A program made the translations under genes and the position numbers. The notes below the pieces were generated by a model, which was given only the letters and a program-made list of their open reading frames with translations, searched no databases and was not told the DNA's origin. A stretch of DNA of 64,000 bases from Parapristionchus giblindavisi. Lineage: Eukaryota; Nematoda; Chromadorea; Rhabditida; Diplogasteridae. This document shows, one piece after another, positions 54,634 to 64,000 of the stretch. Where the stretch lies: contig CALSFV010000261.1 in assembly GCA_943737045.1 (NCBI GenBank), positions 605,023 through 669,022 on the forward strand, written 5' to 3'. Position 1 is the stretch's first letter, and each line of letters begins with the position of its first letter.

Positions 54634-54725
54634 CGGGATAGTCACTGAAAGATCGGGGTCCTCCACCAGACGCGGGATGTCGTGGCGGTTGTGCGGTGGA
54701 TGAAGCCGAGAAGTCGAATGTCACT
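54634..54725 (-). CDS. C2/linker exon, copy with open frame
   Basis: 92 nt, both splice sites kept, encoding VTFDFSASSTAQPPRHPASG through RSFSDYPG. It joins in phase to 54983-55110, which however has a stop. Confidence 0.5.
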
Positions 54726-54982
54726 CTGGGAATGAATGTGTCGATGGATATTGATTATATGGTACCATGTCATTAACCGAGAGTGTATCTCATAGATAAT
54801 GAAGAGGGATCGAAACACGAAAATAACTTGGTGAAATCCAAGAGAACGAATTTGGAACGGATCAAATGGCACTTTTTTAGAACCATAAAAAAGATCAAAG
54901 ATCAACCTACAGTATGCTCTCTCATAAATTCACTGCAGCCAAAGTCCAAAGACCAAAGTCCATAGTCCAAAGATCAACCTAC

Positions 54983-55110
54983 CGTATGTCCTCAGGAATG
55001 AGGGCATCATCAGCTCCGACGTAGTCCAATTCGCCCTTGCGGAACACGATCGAGGGCATCTTGCGTGCGTCCGTCAGTGCCGTGTGCAGAGAGATCTAGA
55101 ACATCGGAAT
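54983..55110 (-). pseudogene. GAK-like C2 exon, nonsense copy
   Basis: Same 128-nt exon as 4827-4954, with a better acceptor (CTTGCAG), but the fifth codon is TAG instead of TCG. Downstream text ISLHTALTDARKMPSIVFRK is intact. Confidence 0.7.
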
Positions 55111-55121
55111 CTGCAAGGAAT

Positions 55122-55654
<533 letters not shown>

Positions 55655-55807
55655 TTATTTATTTTTTTGAAATCGATCGATCGATGATGGATTTGTCAAA
55701 CAATATCTACCACCTTAATTAGAATTTTAAAGAAGGATACCATCTAGTTTTCTTTTCCAGATTGAGTTAGAGAAATAGAGCGTAGACGCATACGGAGGCA
55801 ACCTTTG

Positions 55808-56015
55808 CTCTGGTATTTTGCCACTTAAAGTCTACTTAAACTTTCCCACTTTAAGTAGACTTTAAGTAAACTTAAAGTGAGACGTAAGTCTACTTAAAGT
55901 GGTGTGGTATACTGTAATGCATTTCGTCAAATGTTCTTTCACTTAAAGTTTACTTAAAGTCTACTTAAAGTCTGTGACGTAGTTTAAGTAGACTTTAAGT
56001 GGCAAAATACCAGAG
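55808..56015. mobile_element. CTTAAAGT-rich MITE, second copy
   Basis: Ends CTCTGGTATTTTGCC and GGCAAAATACCAGAG; interior of AGTCTACTTAAAGT words. Confidence 0.85.
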
Positions 56016-56294
56016 TGTCGGGCCCAACTCCAGAATAGTACCAGTCCAAAATAATAGTATAAATTTCTAATCAAACGTCCTTTCCTTTGTGTAGACTTGC
56101 GCGGTGTTCTGGTCTCTTGTTCCGAAATAGTGCCCCTTTGTCGTTGGATAATTAAAACCGAGTGGGTGCGACGCAAAAATTTCATTTTTAAATTAATTTT
56201 GGCTAAATCGTTTTCATTTTTCATTTAATTTTGGCTAAATCGGATGGGTCTGGCGCTAAAACCGGGTAGCCTTATGATACGTGGATAACACTTT

Positions 56295-56885
56295 TTCACT
56301 AGGTGAAAGAGGAGCAACAAAACGAGAAGAAGGAATCGGTAGATGATCAACCTGTGCGACCGGAAACCCACTGGTGAGGAGGGAAGGGAAGGGAGGAGGA
56401 GGAAAGAGGATAGCCCCCCTCTTCCCTCCCCTGCTTGAATTACTTGTTAGAATGACTTGTAAACAAAGACAAAGATGTAGAGAAACAAGATAAATAGAGG
56501 AACAGAGGAGAGGAGAGAGGATAGAAGAGAAGAGGAGAGGAGAGGAGAGGAGGAGGAGAAAGAGAAAAAGAGATGAAGATAGATAGATAGATATACAAGA
56601 AAGGGGATTCAAATTGTTTGAAACCAGGAAGGAATGAGAAAGATCATGCGCACGACACAAAAAAAATAAAAAAAGTAAGTAACCGTAGTTTCGGATACTT
56701 TGGTTACTTTTTTGAGGATAACATAGTAGGTAAAACACAAAATTTCTAGGGACACACTGGTGTACTTTCCAATATCATATATACATACATAAAGTCTACA
56801 GTATACAGTGTACGTCACGGTCATGTAATATATACGATATTGGAAAGCACACCACCTCATGTTGCCCGTATTTTATACATTGATA
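56295..56885 (-). repeat. dispersed repeat family A, copy in block 2
   Basis: Same order of segments as 8265-9010, with a deletion around the AATTCTAGAACCGAG site. Confidence 0.78.
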
Positions 56886-56989
56886 GGGCAAAAGTGGTCT
56901 ACCATTTTAATGGTCTTAAAAGTCAATATTACATTTTTGTTAAATACACTAATATACGTTTTTCAGGCACATCAAATTACCGGTTCCAT

Positions 56990-57150
56990 GTTTGCTATTA
57001 AGACTAGAAAATTTAATAAATTAAATTATTTAAGTGATCAATGGTCATCCTCAATCATCCCTCATTGCCAGTCCCACTCATCCAGGCGCTTTCACGTTTC
57101 ATGCGCATGACTAGAGTGAAAGTCGCCCACGCGCAACTGATTCTAGCAAT
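56990..57150 (+). repeat. dispersed repeat shared with 9480-9660
   Basis: ATTAAGACTAGAAAATTTAA through GACTAGAGTGAAAGTCGCCC; part also at 9360-9400. Confidence 0.75.
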
Positions 57151-57537
57151 TGGGCTACAATATGCACTATGAAATTTCTTGCGCTATCTGTTCAACGAGG
57201 ATAGAAGAGGAAAAATCCGAAAATCAAACACGAAAAAACATATTCAGAACGATATGAAATTACTGCTCAGCTGTGTTTATAAGAGTGCATGACATGTTAT
57301 TCACCAATAAAAAGAAATAAAAGTAATAGCTATCAAAATTGAAAAGTTATGAATTTTTCAATTTTTTATTTTATGCGGTATATGTGAGCCGGGTTTGAGC
57401 CTAAGGGCATTTTCACTATAACTTTCATCGGTCTCCCCCCGGGATGTGTCTATGATGAAAGTATTGAGTGCCAGATCGAAAGTCCTCGCGAATGTCCGGA
57501 CCATGCTCGAGTCTTACGACGGCCATGAACAAGAGAA
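57151..57537. other. non-coding stretch, nothing recognised
   Basis: No supported feature. Confidence 0.35.
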
Positions 57538-58211
57538 AGAGTGACCCCCGCTCTTTTTTTCGAGCTCTATCGATCTAAACAAACCAGAGGTCATGAAAAT
57601 GATTCTGAACAGAGCTTCACTTGGAATCAAATAACTCAAAAATTTAGGAAAAGGGGGTGCTCTTCTTGCAGTATGTTATTAAGTTTTTCATGCGCTTTCG
57701 AATGAGGGGTTTGCGAAAAAAATACGTTAATGCGTTCGCATGTTTAATCCCCTTGGAAATTTCCTGTTTATTTGAAGTCATTTTCGCTACCCACAATCTC
57801 TCGTTTTGCACACTCTCTCGCCGGAGAGTGAAAGAAATAGAGGGGAGAGATATGGTGAAACGATATGTTTCATTCCGCACCGCGCGCTCGAGACCGTGAT
57901 TGGAATGGAATGGAATGAAAAGGAATGGGCGAGAGAGTGTGCGAAATGAGAGATTGTGGGTAGCGAAAATGACTTCAAATCATCAAGAAATTTCCAAGGG
58001 GATGAACCATACGAACGCATTAACGTATTTTTTTCGCAAACCCCTCATTCGAAAGCGCATGAAAAACTTAATAACATACTGGAAGAAGAGCACCCCCTTT
58101 TCCTAAATTTTTGAGTTATTTGCTTCGAAGTGAAGCTCTGTTCAGAATCATTTTCATGACCTCTGGTGTGTTTAGATCGATAGAGCTCGAAAAAAGAGCG
58201 GGGGTCACTCT
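57538..58211. mobile_element. foldback element with ~300 bp arms
   Basis: 57538-57833 pairs with 57914-58211. Arm text includes GAGCTCTATCGATCTAAACA and AAATACGTTAATGCGTTCGC. The short GA/AATGG-rich loop has no gene. Confidence 0.82.
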
Positions 58212-58443
58212 TGTGACACTTTTTCGCTAAAACACACCAGAAGCGAGAAATTCGTGCTCAAAGTTGGGACTTCACCTTACCGAACCTGTGTATTGAGCTC
58301 CGAAATGAAAATTGCGTAATGAGACTTTGGGGGCTGGTAGGGCATGCCTAGAGATATCCAAAAATGGTCCTAACTCATTTCACCATTTTCACTTTTTCCC
58401 ATGCTCAGCTCGATTCTCTCGTGACAGTCGTGATATTGATCTA

Positions 58444-58609
58444 CACTGAGAGCAAACTTACCTGGCAAATCGTTACCCCGATACACTTTCCTGGCAAACG
58501 ATTACCCCAAATGGTAAATTATTCAACGGCTGAATTCACCATTTGGGGTAATCGTTTGCCAGGAAAGTGTATCGGGGTAACGATTTGCCAGGTAAGTTTG
58601 CTCTCAGTG
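58444..58609. mobile_element. near-perfect palindromic MITE, TA flanks
   Basis: Flanked by TA on both sides. Arms of about 72 bp match without visible mismatch around a 20-bp loop. Each arm holds two related words, CTGGCAAATCGTTACCCC and CTGGCAAACGATTACCCC. Tc1/mariner-type by the TA duplication. Confidence 0.9.
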
Positions 58610-59894
58610 TAACAAGGATATTTCGCGTTTCACACTTTGGCGAAATTAACAAACTCGATTCTTCATCTGGTCTAGCGGGAACTCCAATAAATCAAATTTT
58701 AGTCAAACAATGCGAGCATATCATCATAATCTATCTCATATCGAACCCTCAAATTCCGATAACTTAGCTATTCGACCTGTGCCAAAAGGATATGAAAAAA
58801 TGAAATAAATAGCAAAGAAAGGACGCTTATATTAGACATTTATACTATTGTTTTGGACTGGTACCCTATTCAGAAGTAGTGCCCAATCACCACCAGTGGC
58901 CGTAACGGTTTGCCAACCGTTTGCCGAGAATCCTGATGTCACAAGCATATGGGCAGGATTTCAGTAAACGCCTCCGCCTACGATTGTGACAACATACTCA
59001 TGGATATGGATATCTTATACAATCGATCATACTTCATTGTCTATCAATACCGTATTCCATATGCTCAACCCTCCTAATTCCTCCATCTGTACCAACCCTA
59101 TATATCTCTATCTGCATCTCACTCTACCCTTCATCACCACATTTCACCCCATCTCCCTCCACTGACCATCATCATCATCTGCATATCCCATCATCTTATT
59201 TGTATTTATATATATTTATTTTTCCTTATAAATCCGAGTGCCTCCGCCACTCATCTCACTAATCGGTCACAGTATTGTTCATAGATAAACCATACCATAT
59301 ACCCCCTCTCTATTTCTCTTTTCCCTCTCTATTTTCTCTCAATTACGTGCTTTGCGGGTAGTAGGATCAAGAGACAACCGTGTGCCCTTCAACCTGTCGA
59401 TTTCGCGTTTCACATGTCTGCCAAAACAATGCGGTACCGCTTTTCCATTCAATGGATCTTTCCATCTCTCTGCATCAAACACCACCTAATAAGTACAAAT
59501 ATTCTACTTCACGTCTATCTACTCTAGATGTAGCGGCCGGAACACCATAAAACACATAGCAACACCTTATAATATTACCTTAAGATTACCTTAGAATAAT
59601 ATTATCTATTTACCTTATAATATTATCAACTTTTACACCCAAAGACAGAACGCGAACTGATTTGAATCTCTCCGCTCTGGCCACACTCTCTGGCTCTTTT
59701 CGTGTACGAGAGAGCGGTGCCAGAGCGGAGAGTAAGTAGCAGTTGAATGTGCGTTTGAACTACGCTAGAAACATCGCCACCAGTACGAGACTAAAAGTAA
59801 TTAGAATTAGGTTCCCAAGATACAGCAAAGAGCGTTGATCTAACAAGGCGATTTCGCGTTTCACACTTTTGTGAAAACCATCAAGTATTCATTT
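58610..59894. repeat. family B pieces and small MITE halves
   Basis: 58610-58760 and 59640-59890 are family B. 58890-58990 resembles the GGCAAACGTCTCCACC MITE and 59020-59280 its flank at 23345-23640. No gene. Confidence 0.65.
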
Positions 59895-60095
59895 CGCGTA
59901 ATAACCGACCCCTTTCTCGGTTGTGGTAAAATCAACCACATCATGATTGATAGAATGACGATATGAGAGTTTTTCTCCTCTTTTCCTATACTCTCTCATC
60001 CTAATGCAATTTCATTTTCATATCACCCCATTCTCCTATAAAAGCTTTTTCTTTTTCTCAGGTTCAGTCCAGAGCTCTCTCATTTTGAGGAGGGG
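59895..60095 (+). repeat. dispersed repeat with TATA/Inr, copy of 1950-2165
   Basis: CCTATAAAAGC and GGTTCAGTCCAGAGCTCTC are kept. Confidence 0.75.
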
Positions 60096-60194
60096 TCTCT
60101 GCTCGCGATTTTGAAATCATGTTTGCAGACAAATGGTTTGGCAACGTTCAAATATACCGAAATACTTGATTTTCTATAGATACCATATATCCAG

Positions 60195-61380
60195 GAGAGT
60201 AAAACTAGCTCGGGGTGTGTTTTAGCCAGTTTAATGCGCGTTTGCACTACGCTAGAAACACCACGATCCACTTGAATTATATATGACGTATATATCATGG
60301 AAAAACATGCAAATGAACTGTATTAATATAATATAACATGCAATATATTTTTACAACAAAAAAATAAAGCGTTTGCACTGCACTACAAAGACCGACACAA
60401 GTTCGAGACGAACAGTAATGGGAATTGAGTTCTTAAGTTACAGCATATTGATCTAACAAGGCGATTTCGCGTTTCACAGTTTCGCGAAAACCATCAGGCA
60501 AATAACAAACTCAATGCTTCTCAATTGTTTCGCTCGAAACCCAAATAAATCAAATTCTAGTGAAATAAGACGAGTATATCGTCATAATCATATCGAACAC
60601 TCCAATAACCTGAGGCCCTACACATCAGCGTTGGCAAAATCTCTATTTCTCTATTTCTCTCTCTCTCTCTCTCTTCCCTCTCACCTCCCTCTTCCTCTTC
60701 CCCCCTCTCTTTTCTTCTCTCCCTCCCTCTCCACCCCTATATCTATGATACTGGTCATCAGTACCAGCTACTCTCTCACAATACAACCATAGTCTTCGTA
60801 CTGTAAAAAATAACAGTGACCATCCGCTCTCTACTATCCCCTTCCTAAATCTTTCCGATCTCTCTCTCCATCAACCTCCTCCCCTCCTCTCTCAACTTCC
60901 TCATCCCCCTCCCCTATCCTCCCTCTCTACCCTCCTTTCTCTTCCTCTCCATCCTCCTCCTCTCCTTCCCCCACCGGCTCTGTCCAACTCCCTTCCCCAC
61001 AGGCTATGAAGGGTCGATATCATCATCTTCTTCTCCATAGATACGATTCAGAATGGGCCATAGGCGAGCACGATGGGAGAAACCGGGGAAGGGAGTATTC
61101 GACCTATGGCTGATCTACTTCGAATCTTATGTCTGATATAGACGAAGCTCACTACTACTGCATGATTCTGATTGCATTTTGTATGCAGTCATGGACAAAG
61201 AACCCGCAGCGTTCAGCGAATGTATGTTCCGAAATCATATCTGCATAAGTAGGCGAAGAGTTCAAGGAAAGGAGAGAGAGAATAGAGAGATAGGAAGAGA
61301 TAGAAAGATGGTGAAGGATAGTCAACGAGTTTGAGTTACTGACGATTTAATCAACCAATAAATTAATTAATTATCAAAAT
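60195..61380 (+). repeat. dispersed repeat family B, longest copy
   Basis: Runs from the GAGAGTAAAACTAGCTCGG end through the CT-rich middle to the ATATCTGCATAAGTAGGCG tail. Comparison with 46480-47560 shows that the minisatellite MITE at 46727 is inserted in another copy. Confidence 0.75.
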
Positions 61381-62439
61381 ATATTTGACATTCGTTTTCT
61401 TCAGGACCAGCTATTCAGTGTGTTGACCGCCATTATCTAACGGTCTATCGTTGGTTCGGACATAAAAAAAAACATTCTTCTTCGGCTGAAATATCAAACT
61501 TGGTGATTCCATGACTTGTGCAAAAACTCTTTTGCTTACAACTAGCTCGATTTTAACTCAATGATCTTGAGCAGCCTAATCAACGCATACTTGATTCTTC
61601 AAAATCATATCTTTTACAGAAGAAGATTAAAAAAATTTTAAATTTTTCATTACGCTTATTATTGTTGGGGTAAAACCCATTCTCACTTCTAGTACAATGT
61701 ACGTTTCGGTCATGCTCTACACAGAGAACAATCAATAATGCGGGGGGGGGTTACGGTGTACGCACGTAAGGAATATGTAACAACGCATAACACAGACAAA
61801 AGGCATTCAGACGTCAGGGGTTCTAACCAGGCGAATCCGAGTTTCACAGCCTTCTCAAAAACCGATCTCTTCGTCTCCTCGCTCAGTGTACCCACGAACA
61901 ACTAACTGACAATGATCAAAGTTTGCTGGAGCAATATACAATACAATATTGAAAATATAATACATTAATAATTCAATCAATATAAAATTATCTAACTTTA
62001 ATATGCATGCAAACCTATATTTGTACATCTACAAGTATTACAACCTTAATTGACCAATTACGCGCTTTGCGTGCAGTTGGAGCAACAACGAATCGTGTGC
62101 CCTAGAACTTGGCACTTTCGCGTTTCACAGGTCTGCCAAACACTATCGTTCAGCGGTTCCATTCAATCTTTACTTTCTCCTCACGGTATTAAACACCACC
62201 TAATAGGTACAAGTCTATCTACTCTATCATATTATTATTGTCATTGTTATTATAACTCTTTATCTTATTGCATTATTACATTTTATTATGCATAATATCA
62301 AATGGAATAGCATTAGGGGCTCGATGGATATCTTTCGCTGGTACTACGAAATCGGAGAGAGGATTTTGGGCACAGTGGTAGTTGAAGATGCAACAAGACT
62401 AGACGACAAGCTTACTCGAGGCTATCTTCATCAGTGGCC
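61381..62439. other. non-coding stretch, nothing recognised
   Basis: AT-rich with a short poly-G run near 61742; 62040-62180 shows a weak family-B-like GTTTCACAGGTCTGCC segment. No gene. Confidence 0.4.
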
Positions 62440-62570
62440 GTATGCAAGAACAACGGGAAAACCGTTTTCCGGGAAAATGTGACGTCATTAGCGTAGGCGG
62501 AGGAATTTTGGAAAACGCCTCCGCCTACGCTAATGACGTCACATTTTCATGGAAAAAGGTTCTTGCATAC
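62440..62570. mobile_element. small hairpin MITE with two TGACGTCA sites
   Basis: GTATGCAAGAACAACGGGAA and its near-complement form the ends. Inner arms GTGACGTCATTAGCGTAGGC and complement are exact, meeting around GGAATTTTGGAAAACG. Confidence 0.85.
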
Positions 62571-62684
62571 GAACACAACATAGGAAGGGGTTTATATAGG
62601 GGGATGGGCCATGGAATGATGACGCAAGGAAAATGAGTCATGTGTGTGCCCACACATGACTACCACTTAACTTAACTTACTACT

Positions 62685-63230
62685 ATGGAATTTCAATATC
62701 TATCTAAGAAAGTCAAAGCTGGTCATGCATTAGCATATTCACTAAATAGAACGTATAGATATATTGATGATTTATTCCATATATCCAGTAAATGCAAGGA
62801 TTTCATAAAATTAACTAGTAAAATGTACCACAAATCATTATCTTTAGAACGAACTAACAATCAGGATAATAACTGTGCTTTTCTTGATCTACAAATAGAT
62901 ATAATTAATAGCGGTCAAGTTAAAACCTCACTTTATAATAAAACAGATGATTATCAATTCAACGTAATTCGATATCCCCATTATCAATCAAATTCTCCTG
63001 TTAATATTGGTCTAAATACACTACATGGTGAAACTATTCGCATATACAGAAATTGTTCTGAATATATAGACTTCGTGAACAGAATGAAATCATTGACAAA
63101 GTACTTTGTATCAATTGACTACCCTATATACTTAGTGCATAAAAGAATATTCAGAACATTGAATACTAATCCATCAATATCCATTAAATATACAACTAGT
63201 AATAGTGATATATGCATTCGTTGTCTATGA
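62685..63230 (+). pseudogene. reverse transcriptase fragment (Penelope-like), 181 aa
   Basis: The frame reads TYRYIDDLFHI (catalytic YIDD), then NNCAFLDLQIDI, VKTSLYNKTDDYQFNVIRYP and YPIYLVHKRIF. The order Y.DD, FLD(L/I)..., TS(L/V)Y.K..D and a late basic segment fits Penelope-like RTs. The upstream RT fingers are missing, so the piece cannot be active. Some other RT lineages share FLD and TSLYRK motifs, hence moderate confidence. Confidence 0.55.
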
Positions 63231-63681
63231 TAAACTTGCTTTGGTATAGCCAATGTTTCCAATAAGAGGTAGAAGTGGACAGACCACTTCCCAGACGATC
63301 GATAACGACTGCGCAACCTAGTGATCTACCGGAACAGAGACAGACATGCGCCTCTCTCACTCTATCCATTCTTCTCTCATTCTATCCCAGTCGACTCGCA
63401 TCAATCGATTCGAGAGGAACAACTACCCAGGAAATAAGGATTCAATCGATTCAAGGATACGTAAGTATAGATTATAATATACATATTAGTGCCACTTTCG
63501 CTAAAAGATATATGCATGAATTTTGGTAATATTAGACTAATAATTTCATACGGTTTTGATGTGTATTGATTTCATGTATACGTTCACGTTATTGTATTAT
63601 TACTAACATTAGAAATGAGATTTTGCATGATTTTGCTATAGAACTATCATAATAAACTTTTATGTAAACTAACTCAATGGG
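63231..63681. other. 3' region of the RT element, non-coding
   Basis: AT-rich text with no further domain; no GIY-YIG motifs seen. Confidence 0.4.
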
Positions 63682-63763
63682 GGTTCTACTGAAGATGGCC
63701 AACCCCATTGGGTAGAGGTTCACTGTCTAGAACCTAATGGCCGAAACAGTGAATCTCGCCTCT
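63682..63763 (+). ncRNA. hammerhead-ribozyme-like motif with unusual strand order
   Basis: CTGAAGA at 63689-63695 and GAAAC at 63743-63747 match the two conserved core strands, with GGCC/GGCC forming a possible stem II. GGTTCTA (63682-63688) pairs with TAGAACC (63728-63734) as stem I. TTCACTGT (63719-63726) pairs with ACAGTGAA (63746-63753) as stem III. C63727 sits where the cleavage nucleotide belongs. The stem III/stem I strand, however, comes before the GAA strand, and an extra U follows CTGAAGA, so activity is unproven. Confidence 0.4.
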
Positions 63764-63842
63764 ACTAATAACTACTTTAGTTTCATTAATATCTATTTTA
63801 TGAGTACATTTGCATGTTTAACTATTACATATTTTGCTTATA

Positions 63843-63893
63843 ATTAGCTTAACTTACTACTTAGCTTAACTTACTACTTAGCTTAACTTACTA
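63843..63893. repeat. 17-bp tandem repeat, 3 copies
   Basis: AGCTTAACTTACTACTT repeated three times at the 3' edge of the RT element. Confidence 0.9.
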
Positions 63894-64000
63894 CACGTGA
63901 CTTATTTGGCTACCTGACAAGCCCCACTATTATAGTTGAGACAATAATTTGGTGGTTGAGCCAATAATTTAGTTCGAAGTAGGGCTATTATTTTAGTCCA
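63894..64000. other. non-coding end of window
   Basis: GACAATAATTTGGTGGTTGA and GAGCCAATAATTTAGTTCG form a diverged direct repeat. Nothing else recognised. Confidence 0.35.

Larger units (their letters stand above)
54530..55110 (-). repeat. segmentally duplicated GAK block, copy 2
   Basis: Parallel to 4330-4960, with exon order and introns kept. Confidence 0.85.
62660..63895 (+). mobile_element. Penelope-like retroelement, 5' truncated
   Basis: A short CTTAACTTACTAC word at 62668-62682 precedes the RT frame, and a tandem of the same word follows the 3' region at 63843-63893. The 3' region carries a hammerhead-like RNA motif, which is a known companion of Penelope-like elements. No GIY-YIG endonuclease is seen. 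It is distinctly more AT-rich than the neighbouring elements. Confidence 0.55.

Noticed and set aside
62685..63230. Viral or DIRS-type reverse transcriptase
   Set aside because: No RNase H, tyrosine recombinase or protease text is present, and the nearby hammerhead-like motif fits Penelope-like elements better; lineage still not certain.

Overview
This window is repeat-saturated, gene-poor nuclear DNA from an invertebrate metazoan. The evidence is small (40-150 nt) exons bounded by GT/AG introns, no polycistronic bacterial gene layout, several LINE families, Tc1/mariner and TTAA-type DNA transposons, a Penelope-like fragment and many trinucleotide microsatellites. The short exons would suit a nematode such as a diplogastrid, but the sequence does not prove the phylum.

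The only intact long gene is a LINE open reading frame (endonuclease plus reverse transcriptase, 5256-7997). The host-gene signal is a set of scattered, duplicated and partly broken exons that together resemble cyclin-G-associated kinase (GAK/auxilin). They include a possible start exon (29129-29168), kinase exons (13915-13998, 15355-15457, 15719-15846 on minus; decayed copies at 37140-37869 and 38959-39545 on plus; another piece at 53697-53796), PTEN-type C2 exons (1433-1556, 4827-4954, 54983-55110), a C2-to-linker exon in four copies, and linker pieces with clathrin/adaptor-type DLF, DLL and DPF motifs (11007-11167, 44007-44285). They lie on both strands and out of order, so no complete GAK gene can be read here. 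Fragments of WD40-like proteins and one unrecognised exon pair (29249-29549, minus) are also present.

Layout: 0-4.2 kb, two foldback elements and a C2 exon; 4.3-9.7 kb, a duplicated GAK block split by a full LINE inside an ATT microsatellite; 9.7-16 kb, linker and kinase exons, a TTAA-flanked foldback and (TAA)n/(AT)n tracts; 16-25.7 kb, a run of foldbacks, one carrying a captured C2H2 zinc-finger fragment and one nested inside another; 26-34.5 kb, mariner remnants, exon fragments and a CR1-like LINE 3' end; 34.9-39.6 kb, a Tc1-derived foldback and a kinase pseudogene; 41.4-42.8 kb, a G/A-rich satellite; 44-51.7 kb, linker exons, a foldback, a MITE-derived minisatellite and a (CTCCCT)n tract; 52-57 kb, LINE and Tc1 fragments and the second copy of the GAK block; 57.5-64 kb, foldback and hairpin MITEs and a Penelope-like RT with a hammerhead-like RNA motif.

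Two themes recur. Many Tc1/mariner and TTAA elements exist as large inverted duplications of half an element. Nearly every host exon has the motif TACGGTA just inside its 5' splice site, often in short arrays.
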